A stretch of 46,917 bases of DNA from an uncultured Erysipelotrichaceae bacterium (GCA_902791935.1 CADAXQ010000013.1:1-46917), one strand, 5' to 3'; shown: positions 25,536 to 35,442, counted from the stretch's first letter. Program-made: numbers and translations. Notes: generated from the letters alone by a model not told the origin.

Positions 25536-28064
25536 ATGAAAAAGAAGTCAACGTTTGTTGCCCTCATGGCCACCTCTCTCGTAGGGGCCACCCTTTTCGG
25601 ATGCTCAAATCATACGGTCACCATCCGTCTAGAATCAGATTTTGACGCGGATAAGACCTATGAATATACCGATAAGGAAATCACGTTCCCTTTGGCCACC
25701 GCCATTAATTCAGATGGCAAGCCCATTAGTTATGACGTGGCTTATGAGGTGGTTTCTTCAACGGGGGAAACACAAACGAGCGAATTCCCTTCCTTTAAGT
25801 TAGGTGTCGGTGACTATCAGTTCATCTATTCTTATCAAGATCAAAAGCTCTCCTATCCCTTCCATGTACGGGATACCACGGTCCCAAACATTATCTTCTC
25901 CAATGTTCCCGCTTCTCTTTTCTATGAAGCAGGAATGGGAGACCAACCACTTCCTGACTATGAGATCGATGATCTCTCTTGGGGCGATAACGCAACGGTA
26001 GATGCGGAGCTTTATTTCACACCCGGCGATGGAGAGAAGCAAAAAATATCCTACAACCCCATGAATAACCGCTATCCCGTCACGGGTTTTGGCACGTTCG
26101 AATACGTGGTAACTGCCACCGATGAACGAGGAAATAAAGCCACTCAAAGCGTCACTTGGTTGGCCAAAGACTATTCTTGGGTTGATCCTTCCTTAGAAGA
26201 AGGAACGTTAAGTGATTTCAATGAAGCCGGTTATGTGAATTACATTAAAACTGGCGATGTAAACCAGTATTACTCCATTGGGAATAACTTCACGGCAGAA
26301 TCGTTAGAAGAATTCGAAGGTGCACATGGCGTCTTCCATTTAAATATGGGATTCAGCCAAGAGGGCTATAACTCTGTCAGCATTAAGTTGGCCAAGCCTT
26401 ATACCTATGCGGATTTGGAAGGCAAATATCTTTCGGTCCGTGCCTATGTTGCCGGCGATGGTTTATTCGATCAATTTGGCTTTGCGGGCAATCATAAGGA
26501 CACACGGGCTGCCGACGGCCAATATCGGGCTGAAATCTCTACCGTTGGTGGCTTAGAAATCGGCCAATGGAAGACCTATTCCATCGGATTAGACATGGCG
26601 AAACACTGCGAAATGACCGCGGATGGTTCTACGGATGCCCCGATTCAAGAACTGCAACTGTGGTTCCGAAATCAATCATCCAAGAAACGGATGGACCTCT
26701 ATCTCGACAGTATTTCTATCGCGAGTAAATTAGGTTCCACTTCTTTAAAAGTCGATGATGAAATCTCGTGGAATCCTGTTTCTAACGTGGATCACTACGA
26801 AGTCAATCTCAATGGTCAAACCCAAGAAGTGCAAACGACTTCTATTGCTGTGCCAGAAGGCAAAGGCTACGTCGAAGTGACACCGAAAGGGGACCAGGTC
26901 AGAACGCTAGATGGTGACCCTGTCACTGCCATCTATGGTGTCAGCACGAAGCCAAACTATATCGCAGGATTCGATGATGCCCTTTATGGTTATCTTTGGA
27001 ACCGCGAACTTGACTTCTCGAACGAGAATGATAACGAAGGCTATCGACCAAGCACTTATTCTTCTTCCTTAGAGAACGATGGTTTAAAGCTTGATATCTC
27101 TCAAGGCGCTTGGGGGATTGTCTCTGGCCTTCGCTTCCAATTCCCGAAACGGGTAAAGAAAGGTGATTACGATTCACTTCGCGTTACCTTAAAAATCGAA
27201 GATACTGCTTATGACTATTTCCGAATCTATGACTATGCGAAGCATCATTACTGCTTTTATAGTGGCGAATTCGAAGCAAAAGACCAAGGAAAATTCATCA
27301 CCTATGCGCTCGATTTGTCTACTTATGAGCCAGAAGAACTAGAAGGGCTTACCTTCATCTTCGGCCGCGGCGGCGGTCCCAGCAGTGCCAAAGTTGTTGC
27401 CACGTTCCAAAGCATCATCGGCATCAAAAACCAACTTTCTGGTGTGGTGCAACAATCCGATGAAAACGTGATCGGATTACAAATGAAAGACGGCACATTC
27501 TCTGCTTCTGGGTCGCTAGATCTTTCTAACGCTTCGATTCAATGTGAGAACAACAACGCTGTGAATGGCGCAACGGTCGAAAACAATGTAGTGAAGTTGA
27601 CGCTCACAAATCAGCCGGTCGAAGGAGAAAAAGTCACGATTGCCGCAGCTTCTACTTTAGCCATTGGAAGTGACTCCTATCTTGTACCGGAAGATATTTC
27701 GCTGATTTACCTAGGCGGAGATTGGAATTTAATCCTTGGTTCCGCAAAGTTGCATGCCGGGTATACCACCTCTACTTTGGTGCAATTTACCGACTTCTTC
27801 GATTTAGGCGCTGAAAGCGATGACACTCCCTATGGCTTCTATGGCCATGCGTATTATAACGGCCAAGCCATGAAAGACGTCCAAGTCGTCGGTTATGCCT
27901 CACAAAAGAAGACCATCTGTTTCAAAGAATTGTCTTTAGACACCACTGGCATCTACCGCATTAATGCCGGCAGTTACATCTATCACAACGGCAAAGCTGC
28001 CATGGTGCAAGAAACATTCCAAGGTGTCTATAACGGGAACGGATCCATGGAGGAAATCAAATAA
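25536..28064 (+). CDS. Large modular surface lipoprotein, probable carbohydrate binding
   Basis: 842 residues, leader MKKKSTFVALMATSLVGATL with lipobox FGC. The order appears to be Ig-like domains (to about 210), a jelly-roll-like region resembling carbohydrate-binding modules (GVFHLNMGFSQEGYNSVSI ... LYLDSISI), a fibronectin-like segment (WNPVSNVDHYEVNLNG), a second jelly-roll (KVVATFQSIIGI), and two copies of a ~95-residue module ending YLGGDW and VYNGNG. AAGGAG lies 5 bases before the ATG. It starts 19 bases after the binding protein and ends 3 bases before the next gene, so it is co-transcribed. Confidence 0.82.
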   Translation: MKKKSTFVALMATSLVGATLFGCSNHTVTIRLESDFDADKTYEYTDKEITFPLATAINSDGKPISYDVAYEVVSSTGETQTSEFPSFKLGVGDYQFIYSYQDQKLSYPFHVRDTTVPNIIFSNVPASLFYEAGMGDQPLPDYEIDDLSWGDNATVDAELYFTPGDGEKQKISYNPMNNRYPVTGFGTFEYVVTATDERGNKATQSVTWLAKDYSWVDPSLEEGTLSDFNEAGYVNYIKTGDVNQYYSIGNNFTAESLEEFEGAHGVFHLNMGFSQEGYNSVSIKLAKPYTYADLEGKYLSVRAYVAGDGLFDQFGFAGNHKDTRAADGQYRAEISTVGGLEIGQWKTYSIGLDMAKHCEMTADGSTDAPIQELQLWFRNQSSKKRMDLYLDSISIASKLGSTSLKVDDEISWNPVSNVDHYEVNLNGQTQEVQTTSIAVPEGKGYVEVTPKGDQVRTLDGDPVTAIYGVSTKPNYIAGFDDALYGYLWNRELDFSNENDNEGYRPSTYSSSLENDGLKLDISQGAWGIVSGLRFQFPKRVKKGDYDSLRVTLKIEDTAYDYFRIYDYAKHHYCFYSGEFEAKDQGKFITYALDLSTYEPEELEGLTFIFGRGGGPSSAKVVATFQSIIGIKNQLSGVVQQSDENVIGLQMKDGTFSASGSLDLSNASIQCENNNAVNGATVENNVVKLTLTNQPVEGEKVTIAAASTLAIGSDSYLVPEDISLIYLGGDWNLILGSAKLHAGYTTSTLVQFTDFFDLGAESDDTPYGFYGHAYYNGQAMKDVQVVGYASQKKTICFKELSLDTTGIYRINAGSYIYHNGKAAMVQETFQGVYNGNGSMEEIK

Positions 28065-28067
28065 CGT

Positions 28068-29462
28068 ATGAGCAACATCTTTGAACGCTATGAAAACCAT
28101 ACTCCTTTCATTTTGATGGCGGACATCCCTCCGAATCCGCTAGATAAGGATGCCGTAAAACAGTATCAAGATCTCGGATTGAATACGTTTATTTTGACGG
28201 AAGATGATGTTCCGTTTACGAAAAACGGAGTCATCACCGAAGCCTATCAAAATGCGATTCGTAACCTTGGTGACATGGGATTAGACGTCTATATTCGGAA
28301 CATGTATAACGATGCCGACTATTTTCAAAATCCCATCGAAAATAAGCAAGGCAGCAACTATGGCACACCTTATCAAATGCCCGCTCGTAACATCACAAAT
28401 GAATTTGCGGCTTTCCCCGCTGTCAAAGGATTCTACATGGCGGATGAGCCTTATATGGCGGATTTAGAAGATCGTCCTGGTTTTGCTTCGTTTGATCGAT
28501 TACAAACGTTAGTCGACTGGAAAAACCAATATTATCCCAAGCTTTTCTGGCATATTAATCACGTATCCTGCGATTCTTATGACCATTGGCCACATTATCT
28601 CGGTTACACGATGGAAGACTTCTTACAAAATTATGTCGATAGAGTATTACGTCGTCTTACCGATGGTGGTCGTTCGTTATGTATCGATTACTATCCGTTT
28701 GCCGATGAAGGCAAAATCGCAAGTGATTACCTGTGGAACGTTTGGACATTAGCGAAGATTTGCCGCCGTTATAACTTAGGCGTTTCCGTAGAAAAGAAAG
28801 CAACGCCTGGCATTTGCATTCAATGCCATCAGTTCGTCTCTCCGATCGGAGAAGGGTTAAAACGCGATCTTTCTTGCCCTGAAGAAATCGCCTTCCAGGT
28901 CTTTACCGGTATGGCATTTGGCGCTCGTCTTCTCGAGTACTTCTGCTACCGCTCTATCCCTCAAATCGATATGAACGGCATGTTACGTGCTGACACTCCG
29001 CATACCTATGATTTTGTAAAAGAAGGCAACCGTATCGCGTTACCGATGGCAAAAGTTGTCTCCGCTTTTGATTGGGCAGGTGCGTTCTTAGTTTCTGGTG
29101 ATACGCACGAAAACGAAGAAGCGTTCGCGAAAGTAAAGTCTTTAGAATTACGAAAAGATGTCTATTCACCGGATATCCTGGCAATCCATGGAACTTACGA
29201 CTTGGTGGTTTCCTCTTTCTATCAAGGCGCGATTCGGAAATACATGAAGGGTGCCGAACAATACGGTTATTTCGTGTTGAATTATACCGATCCTACCCTA
29301 AAACATAGCAACCAAGTTGATATCCATTTTAAGAAAGCAAATCAAGCTTTCATCTTCCAAGATGACGCATGGAAAGAAGTCTTGATTCCTGATGGCCGCT
29401 TATCGCTTACTTTGGCCCCAGGACGTGCGGCATTTGTGATTCCTCAAGGACAACAGGGTTAA
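28068..29462 (+). CDS. Cytoplasmic TIM-barrel paralogue, putative glycoside hydrolase
   Basis: 464 residues without a signal peptide. It aligns along its length with the secreted protein at 19.4-20.8 kb: MADIPPNPLDKDAVKQYQDL, then GLNTFILTEDDVPF, QGSNYGTPY, GFYMADEPYM, WKNQYYP, LCIDYYPF, RLLEYFCYRS and AAFVIP. The conserved ADEP glutamate is a candidate acid/base. It probably hydrolyses imported oligosaccharide inside the cell, while the lipoprotein paralogue acts outside. The family is not identifiable by eye. The start is close behind the modular lipoprotein stop (3 bases), and the ribosome site (GGAGG) lies within the end of that gene. Confidence 0.78.
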   Translation: MSNIFERYENHTPFILMADIPPNPLDKDAVKQYQDLGLNTFILTEDDVPFTKNGVITEAYQNAIRNLGDMGLDVYIRNMYNDADYFQNPIENKQGSNYGTPYQMPARNITNEFAAFPAVKGFYMADEPYMADLEDRPGFASFDRLQTLVDWKNQYYPKLFWHINHVSCDSYDHWPHYLGYTMEDFLQNYVDRVLRRLTDGGRSLCIDYYPFADEGKIASDYLWNVWTLAKICRRYNLGVSVEKKATPGICIQCHQFVSPIGEGLKRDLSCPEEIAFQVFTGMAFGARLLEYFCYRSIPQIDMNGMLRADTPHTYDFVKEGNRIALPMAKVVSAFDWAGAFLVSGDTHENEEAFAKVKSLELRKDVYSPDILAIHGTYDLVVSSFYQGAIRKYMKGAEQYGYFVLNYTDPTLKHSNQVDIHFKKANQAFIFQDDAWKEVLIPDGRLSLTLAPGRAAFVIPQGQQG

Positions 29463-29495
29463 AAGCCCAAAAAATATGATTTGGAGGTCTATCCG

Positions 29496-32291
29496 ATGAA
29501 AAAGAAAAGCGTTTCATCCTTGGTGGCAGGAACCATCGCTGCCCTGGTACTTGCCGGGTGCGTTGAACAACAACCTGTACATTCTTCTACGAATGTCACA
29601 GAGTCTTCCCTCACCAATTCCTCATCTAGCAGCGAAAAAACTGTTTCGAGCAGCGATAGCGTAACCGTCTACTACAACGTTTCGTTCGATTCTGCCGGCG
29701 GAAGCGCCGTGGAAACGCAACGCGTGGAAAGTGGCAAAACCGCTACTGCCCCTGCAAATCCAGTCAAAGAAGCGACGGCGGAATATACTTACACCTTCGA
29801 TGGCTGGTATCTCGGCGATACGCTTTATGATTTCTTAACCCCAGTCACAAGGGACATCCAATTGGTTGCCCATTGGAAACAGGTAGCGAACAAATACACG
29901 GTCTCATTCGATTCCGCTGGCGGAAGCGCCGTAGAAGCACAAGAAGTCGAAGGTGGCAAGACTGCCACTGCTCCTGCTAATCCAACCAAAGAAGCAACCG
30001 CGGAATATTCTTATACGTTCCTAGGCTGGTATTTAGGTGATGAATTGTATGATTTCGCTTCGCCTGTGATCAAAGACATTCAATTGGTAGCTCGTTGGCA
30101 AGAAGTGAAGAACAAATACACAGTCTCCTTTGTAGACGCCGACGGAAATATCTTACAAACATCCGAAGTGGAATATGGGCAAAATCCAAAATTCACTGGG
30201 GAAACCCCAACAAAAGCAAGCACTGCCCAATACCATTATGATTTCAAAGGCTGGTTTGATGAGAAAGGCAACGAATTAACAGACGCCACAATTGTGGTTG
30301 CCGCTGCCACCTATCATCCGGAATTCACGTCGGTAGTAAATCAATATAAGATTACCTACCACTACAAGAATGCCGATGGTGCGACCACTTCGACGCAAAC
30401 CTTGGATTACGGCAGCACCTTGACGCTTCCTGAAACAACTTACACGACCGCAGAAGGACATATCGCCAGCACCGATGGCAAATGGTATACCGACGAAACT
30501 TGCGCCACGGAAGCGGATGTAACGGCTATCGTTTCTGCTAACTTGGACTTATATGCCAAATACAACGCTGTGATGGAACATCCGTTTGCGGTTAACACCA
30601 AACAAAACGGCTATAGCACCGCTAGTTTGGTCCAGATGGGCGGATTGAACTTAAATGCTCCTTCCTCGGCTTTCTCTTCCGACGTGGTGCAACTGGATTT
30701 GCTGAATGGCAACTACAGCTTTGCGGGTACGTTCTCCTATAACGGAGAGGCGTTTACACCTGCTGGTGTCATTTTGCATGACAATGGTACCTTCCAGTTC
30801 AACTTCCCAACCCGTACGAATGTTCAAGGAGATGTGATTAAAGTCAATGCGGGACTGGAATTCACCATTGAAAATATTCACTACTCCTTAAGCAAAGACG
30901 TTGAGTTCTACTTCAATGGTACCAATTGGCGTGTGGTCACGGGCCATGTAGATTTTGCTTATCATTGGGGTGGTGCCCAATATAACGTCTTGATGCTAAA
31001 AGGCGCCAATGGGGTTGATGACTTCTCCCTCTCCTATACCGCCGAAACTGCTTTAGACAGCGCTTCTCATTTAACGTTGGAAAAGAACGGTGTAGCAGAC
31101 AGTGCGGCCACCTTCAGTTACCTCGTCGATAGCCCTGAAAATGGCGGCACTCCACTGATCAAAATTTCTGCGACATTCCAATCGGGCGATTATTTGACAC
31201 TGAAGGGTGGATCTTATTTCACCGATGGCAATAGTTCCTATCTCATCGATCATGACATCACACTTCACTACGTAGGTGGTGAAGGAAAAGGCGCGTTCGT
31301 TCCTTCTACCTTAGCTAAGGTTGCGGCGACCGGTGTGGAAACGGGCGAAGCCACAAAAGTCATTGTGGATATTGCTTTGCCTGCCTTAGAAGGCAAGACT
31401 TTAACCAATCAAAGCTTCACTCTTGCTGGAGAAAGCAAGACCGCTTCTTCCATGACTTATGCAGATGGCAAGTTAACCATCACGTTACCAGAAGCTGCCA
31501 GCGACGGGGCAATGCTCTCTTTGCCAGAAGGCATGCGGTTCGAAGCTGATGGCATCGCGAGCGTCTACTTCTTACAAAGCGACTACGTTGTTCGTTATCT
31601 TGCTTCGAGTGGCTGGGTAGTCTATGAAGTGACTCCATTTACCATTACAAGCTATCACGACAGTGCTTCAAATTATCTCCAATTCAACCAAACCTTTGAT
31701 TTTGAAGGATTCTCAGACGGAAACTCGCTTGATGTTTCCAAGGCCTCGTTTGCCGTCAATGGCGAAGACAAAAATGATGTTGGCATCAATGTGCAATACT
31801 TCACGAGCGGCATCATTTCTATCACGTTTGGGTCTTACACCCCTGCTGCTTCTGATATCCTTACCATCAAAGCGGGTTCTATCTTCACCGATGGCAAGAA
31901 AGACTATTCGTTAAAAGAAGACTGCAATGTGCGTTATAACGGATCAAAGTGGGCGATATTAACTTATGTTGATTCTATGCAATATCGTTGGGGAGATTCT
32001 GGTCACCTCCAATATAACTTCACGCAGCTTTCCTGGAATTGCACAGACGGAGAAACGCTCGATATCACATCAGTGCAAATGGAAGTGAACGGAACGGCGC
32101 AAGCGGTCGCTAGCATCCAATACTTCCTCCAAGGCATTCTTTCCATTAACTTCGGAAACAGCTATGCACCGCAAACTGACGACGTCTTCTCCATCAAGGC
32201 TGGATCGGTGTTTGTTTGGGGCAACTTCTGCTTCGCATTACAAAACACGATCTCGTCGAAGTATAACGGCTCTAGTTGGGTAGCAGCCTGA
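29496..32291 (+). CDS. Repeat-rich surface lipoprotein with InlB-type repeats
   Basis: 931 residues. Leader MKKKSVSSLVAGTIAALVLAGC, then a serine-rich linker. Residues about 60-360 hold four Listeria-Bacteroides (InlB B/Flg_new) repeats; the first two are nearly identical (VSFDSAGGSAVE ... FDGWYLGD / FLGWYLGD). The rest is five copies of a ~95-residue module with a closing pattern IKAGSxFxxGxxxYxLxxD...YNGxxW, also found twice at the end of the lipoprotein at 25.5 kb. GGAGGT lies 7 bases before the ATG at 29496. It is the last gene of the plus arm and is followed by a strong terminator. Likely adhesion or glycan capture. Confidence 0.85.
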   Translation: MKKKSVSSLVAGTIAALVLAGCVEQQPVHSSTNVTESSLTNSSSSSEKTVSSSDSVTVYYNVSFDSAGGSAVETQRVESGKTATAPANPVKEATAEYTYTFDGWYLGDTLYDFLTPVTRDIQLVAHWKQVANKYTVSFDSAGGSAVEAQEVEGGKTATAPANPTKEATAEYSYTFLGWYLGDELYDFASPVIKDIQLVARWQEVKNKYTVSFVDADGNILQTSEVEYGQNPKFTGETPTKASTAQYHYDFKGWFDEKGNELTDATIVVAAATYHPEFTSVVNQYKITYHYKNADGATTSTQTLDYGSTLTLPETTYTTAEGHIASTDGKWYTDETCATEADVTAIVSANLDLYAKYNAVMEHPFAVNTKQNGYSTASLVQMGGLNLNAPSSAFSSDVVQLDLLNGNYSFAGTFSYNGEAFTPAGVILHDNGTFQFNFPTRTNVQGDVIKVNAGLEFTIENIHYSLSKDVEFYFNGTNWRVVTGHVDFAYHWGGAQYNVLMLKGANGVDDFSLSYTAETALDSASHLTLEKNGVADSAATFSYLVDSPENGGTPLIKISATFQSGDYLTLKGGSYFTDGNSSYLIDHDITLHYVGGEGKGAFVPSTLAKVAATGVETGEATKVIVDIALPALEGKTLTNQSFTLAGESKTASSMTYADGKLTITLPEAASDGAMLSLPEGMRFEADGIASVYFLQSDYVVRYLASSGWVVYEVTPFTITSYHDSASNYLQFNQTFDFEGFSDGNSLDVSKASFAVNGEDKNDVGINVQYFTSGIISITFGSYTPAASDILTIKAGSIFTDGKKDYSLKEDCNVRYNGSKWAILTYVDSMQYRWGDSGHLQYNFTQLSWNCTDGETLDITSVQMEVNGTAQAVASIQYFLQGILSINFGNSYAPQTDDVFSIKAGSVFVWGNFCFALQNTISSKYNGSSWVAA

Positions 32292-32296
32292 CATAG

Positions 32297-32365
32297 AAAA
32301 AAGACTTCTGAGGAACGCCCCCTTCCCTAGGATTGGGGCGTTTTTCTAAACCAAAAGTCTTTTTT
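32297..32365 (+). terminator. Nested double-stem terminator
   Basis: The inner stem AACGCCCC/GGGGCGTT (32314-32342) is followed by TTTTT. Outer arms of 11 bp (32297-32307 and 32355-32365) enclose it and end in six T. The outer dyad can also work on the opposite strand. It closes the carbohydrate locus. Confidence 0.85.
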
Positions 32366-32491
32366 AATGATGTTAGAAAGAAGAAGCAAAGTCAGGATGA
32401 GCGATTCATAACAGGCTTAACATAGCGCCTTTATTATCGCATATTTCGTTGCTTCTTCCTGCCAAGAAAGCAGGAAACAAACGGGAAAGAT

Positions 32492-33001
32492 TTATGCTTG
32501 CTTCAACACCAATTGTTGCCGCGAAGAATAACCCTTCTTCTTTAAGTCTGATTTCAGTAAATCAAAGACGGTCGGAACAATCTTAATTAAGCTCATTGGG
32601 CTAGGAAGTCTCTTTAAGGCTTCGATGGATAGTTTCTTTTCTTTTGCTACTTTCACGTATTCTTCAGAATATGGCTCAATCATTTCGGCAATTCCAGTTA
32701 CTTGAAGGGAATTTAGGTTAGTAAAAGACATGACAGGGTCAAAGATAGCAAGACAGACATGCTTGTTATCTTTAAGCGCTTTAAACTTTAGCCCGCCTTC
32801 CGAGAATAAATAGAAGCATCCGAAGAAATAGTTATATTCAATGGGAGTGTTACGAACAAAATCACCACTGGCAGTGGCTAGGGCACAAACATTCCGCACC
32901 TTGATAAACGAATCGATTTCTTTCTTTAATTCGTCTTCTGGCATCTTGATAGAGCTTTTATCTTTTTCCATCCAATATTGAGAAGCTTTCTCGTAATCCA
33001 T
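32492..33001 (-). CDS. PNPOx-like FMN-binding protein
   Basis: 169 residues with the split-barrel fold of pyridoxamine 5'-phosphate oxidase-like proteins: ALATASGDFVRNTPIEYNYF, FKALKDNKHVCLAIFDP and SLQVTGIAEMI. A helical extension lies at each end. Small members bind FMN or F420 and reduce or bind unknown cofactors or substrates; this one has no clear PdxH catalytic signature, so vitamin B6 synthesis is unlikely. AGGAG lies upstream of the ATG. It is a single-gene unit. Confidence 0.82.
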   Translation of the reverse strand: MDYEKASQYWMEKDKSSIKMPEDELKKEIDSFIKVRNVCALATASGDFVRNTPIEYNYFFGCFYLFSEGGLKFKALKDNKHVCLAIFDPVMSFTNLNSLQVTGIAEMIEPYSEEYVKVAKEKKLSIEALKRLPSPMSLIKIVPTVFDLLKSDLKKKGYSSRQQLVLKQA

Positions 33002-33072
33002 AATAATTCTCCTGATAAAACCTGCTTTTTCTATTAAAACACAAATCCATAGATTCGCTTTATTTTTGTTTT

Positions 33073-33114
33073 TATTGAAAAATGTTGACCAAATGGTTCT
33101 AATATTTCAACATA
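33073..33114. repeat. Inverted-repeat element B-down at the 3' end of ATPase copy B
   Basis: It begins TATTGAAAAA like B-up, and contains its own dyad ATGTTGA/TCAACAT (33082-33113) and an inner GACC-AAAT-GGTT. The stop codon of copy B (33101-33099) lies inside it. Similarity to B-up is imperfect and needs a gap. Confidence 0.55.
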
Positions 33115-34388
33115 AAGTCTTGAATCGACATCACCTGAATGCCGTTATCCAAGTAATGTGGTGGCACATCTTGATCCATTAAAATCATTTTGGGAAAACC
33201 ATCACGAATGTGCATCAAAGAAGCCATCTCTTGTTCCTTTTTGCCAATATCATCAATGCCTTCGGTCACTTGAATGTACATTTGCTTTTCGGGGTCATGG
33301 ACCACGAAATCTGCCTCTAAGTTCTTATAGCCCCATTTCCCATCTTCGTTTTTGACTTTTGCTTTCACGCAACCTACATCAACGCGATAACCACGCATGA
33401 TCAATTCGTTATAGACGGCGTTTTCTAAAAGACATGGTCGGTCGAATTGTCGGAAGTTGAGTCGAGCATTCCGCAATCCAAGGTCAGTAAAATAATATTT
33501 TTGCTGGCCAGAAATGTATTCTTTGCCTCGCACGTCAAAACGTTTTGCTTCTTGCACCAAAAAGGCATCTTCCATGTATTGGAGATAATCGTCAATCGTA
33601 TTACGAGAAACATCTGAGATATGTTCCGCTTTAAAACGTGCTGCAATCTTGGTGGGATTGATCAACGATCCCGTAGAAGATGCTAAGAAGTCCAACACTT
33701 CTCCAAGGTTGGATGAATTCCGAATGTTGTGTCTTTCAACGATATCCAAAAGATAGGTTTTTGTGAACAATCGCCGTAGATAATTCCCTTTATCTTGATT
33801 ACTTTGATACGCTAGCACCATTGGCATGCCACCATGGTAGAGGTATTCGCGAAACGCCTCCCTTGGATCACCCGTCCACGCCGAATAGAACTCTTTAAAA
33901 CTTAATGGATAAACGCGGATTTCATCACCTCTGCCGCGGAAGTTCGTTAATACATCACTGCTTAACATTTGGGAATTGCTGCCTGTGATGTAAAGATCGC
34001 ACACATCCATGAGTCCAAGAACGGTGTCATAAAACGTAATGGCATTTTGGGAAGAACGGACCTCTTTTGGAAGAGCTTCGTTAGGAACAGTCACGCAGTA
34101 TTGAATTTCATCAATCATCACGTAGCAGCGGCCGCTTGCCGCTGCAATTTTGGAACGTAAATACTGGTCAAGTAAAATTGGATTCCGATAGGTTGCATTC
34201 GCATTAGCATCTAACGAAAGATAGATAATGTTCTCTTTTTTCACACCGTGTTCTAATAGCCAAGACCGATATAACTCTCGTAAAAGATACGTCTTTCCAC
34301 AACGGCGAAGACCTGTGATAACTTTCACAAGTCCATTATCTTTTTTGCTGATTAATTGCTCTAGATATCGATCACGTTGAATTGCCAT
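33099..34388 (-). CDS. AAA ATPase with DUF4143 C-terminus (copy B)
   Basis: 429 residues. Walker A GLRRCGKT (26-33), Walker B VMIDEIQ (90-96), sensor TGSN (135-138), winged helix about 240-280 and a C-terminal nuclease-like fold with E358-A-D360 and YIQV ending at Q373-V374. It belongs with copies A and D (start pattern RxRYLxQLIxxxDN). A 40-bp inverted-repeat element ends 10 bases before the start, and a related one overlaps the stop codon. The role is unknown. Confidence 0.88.
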   Translation of the reverse strand: MAIQRDRYLEQLISKKDNGLVKVITGLRRCGKTYLLRELYRSWLLEHGVKKENIIYLSLDANANATYRNPILLDQYLRSKIAAASGRCYVMIDEIQYCVTVPNEALPKEVRSSQNAITFYDTVLGLMDVCDLYITGSNSQMLSSDVLTNFRGRGDEIRVYPLSFKEFYSAWTGDPREAFREYLYHGGMPMVLAYQSNQDKGNYLRRLFTKTYLLDIVERHNIRNSSNLGEVLDFLASSTGSLINPTKIAARFKAEHISDVSRNTIDDYLQYMEDAFLVQEAKRFDVRGKEYISGQQKYYFTDLGLRNARLNFRQFDRPCLLENAVYNELIMRGYRVDVGCVKAKVKNEDGKWGYKNLEADFVVHDPEKQMYIQVTEGIDDIGKKEQEMASLMHIRDGFPKMILMDQDVPPHYLDNGIQVMSIQDFMLKY

Positions 34389-34398
34389 ATCTCTATTC

Positions 34399-34438
34399 TA
34401 TTGAAAAACTTGAACCATTTGTTAATTATTTTTCAATA
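34399..34438. repeat. 40-bp inverted-repeat element B-up before ATPase copy B
   Basis: Perfect 10-bp arms TATTGAAAAA/TTTTTCAATA around 20 bases, 10 bases before the ATG of copy B. Same position and size class as the elements of copies A, C and D but with a different sequence. Confidence 0.8.
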
Positions 34439-34623
34439 AAAGTGAATTGCATCATAAAAAACAATTAACTAGAGGCAAAAATAATGTCGACGAAATTTTC
34501 CACTTCTGAATGAAATTCAGCAGAAACTATTGTGGTGTTCAAGTTTTTATCGTGTGCTGTATAAATGCCTAACCGCTTTTGCCATCTTCCTTTAAAATAA
34601 AAACGTAAAGAAGGTCTATTACG

Positions 34624-35442
34624 ATGAATAAGAATGTTGTGATTACGGGGTCAGCGCGCGGTTTTGGCTTTGCGATGATTTCCGACTTTTATGCGCTTGA
34701 CTATGATGTCGTTTTAATTGATGTCTCAGAAGAGAACCTTGCCAAAGCAAAAGAGAAGCTTCTCGCCAATAAGAAAGGCGAAGTCCTTACCTATGTCGGC
34801 GATGTAACCAACCAAAAATCCATTTTGGGCATCATCCAAGACGTGGTTGCGAAACTTGGAAAGATTGATATCTGGATCAATAACGCCGGTGTAAATCAAT
34901 TAATTAAACCGATTTGGGAATTGGATGAAAAAACCATTTCTAGATTAATCGACATTGATTTGAAGGGAACTATCCTTTGTTCTTCTGCCGTCATGAAGCA
35001 ATTCGTGAAGCAAAAGAGTGGTCAAATCTATAACGTCGAAGGCTTTGGATCAGATGATGCCACAAGACTTGGCTTGTCGGTATATGGCACGGCAAAACGC
35101 GGTGTCACTTACTTCACTGAAGCGTTAACCAACGAAGTGAAGAAGAGCAATCTTCCCATCCAAATTGGCAAGATCACTCCCGGAATTATGATCACGAACT
35201 TCATTAACCATAACCTCGGCGATCAAACCTTTGAACTCAGTGAACAAACGAAGAAAGTCTATAACATCTTAGGCGACTATCCTGAAACGATTGCGGCCTT
35301 CATGGTAAAACATATCAACAAGAACAAGAAAAATGGAGCAAAGTTCACTTGGTTAACCAACCGTCGTGCCTTCTTCCGTTTCATGAAGGCGCCGTTCAGT
35401 AAGAGAGATTTCTTTAAAGACGACAAGAAAGACGCGAAATAA
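34624..35442 (+). CDS. Short-chain dehydrogenase, NYC1/NOL-like
   Basis: 272 residues. Cofactor loop TGSARGFG, NNAG at the end of the fourth strand, and YGTAK for the catalytic Tyr/Lys. The NVEGFGS ... LSVYGTAKRG and ALTNEV segments resemble the chlorophyll b reductase-like SDR branch that also occurs in non-photosynthetic bacteria, where substrates are unknown. An AAGGT site lies about 10 bases before the ATG. A degraded copy of its last ~165 bases occurs at 36714-36880, on the far side of the fic gene. Confidence 0.87.
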   Translation: MNKNVVITGSARGFGFAMISDFYALDYDVVLIDVSEENLAKAKEKLLANKKGEVLTYVGDVTNQKSILGIIQDVVAKLGKIDIWINNAGVNQLIKPIWELDEKTISRLIDIDLKGTILCSSAVMKQFVKQKSGQIYNVEGFGSDDATRLGLSVYGTAKRGVTYFTEALTNEVKKSNLPIQIGKITPGIMITNFINHNLGDQTFELSEQTKKVYNILGDYPETIAAFMVKHINKNKKNGAKFTWLTNRRAFFRFMKAPFSKRDFFKDDKKDAK

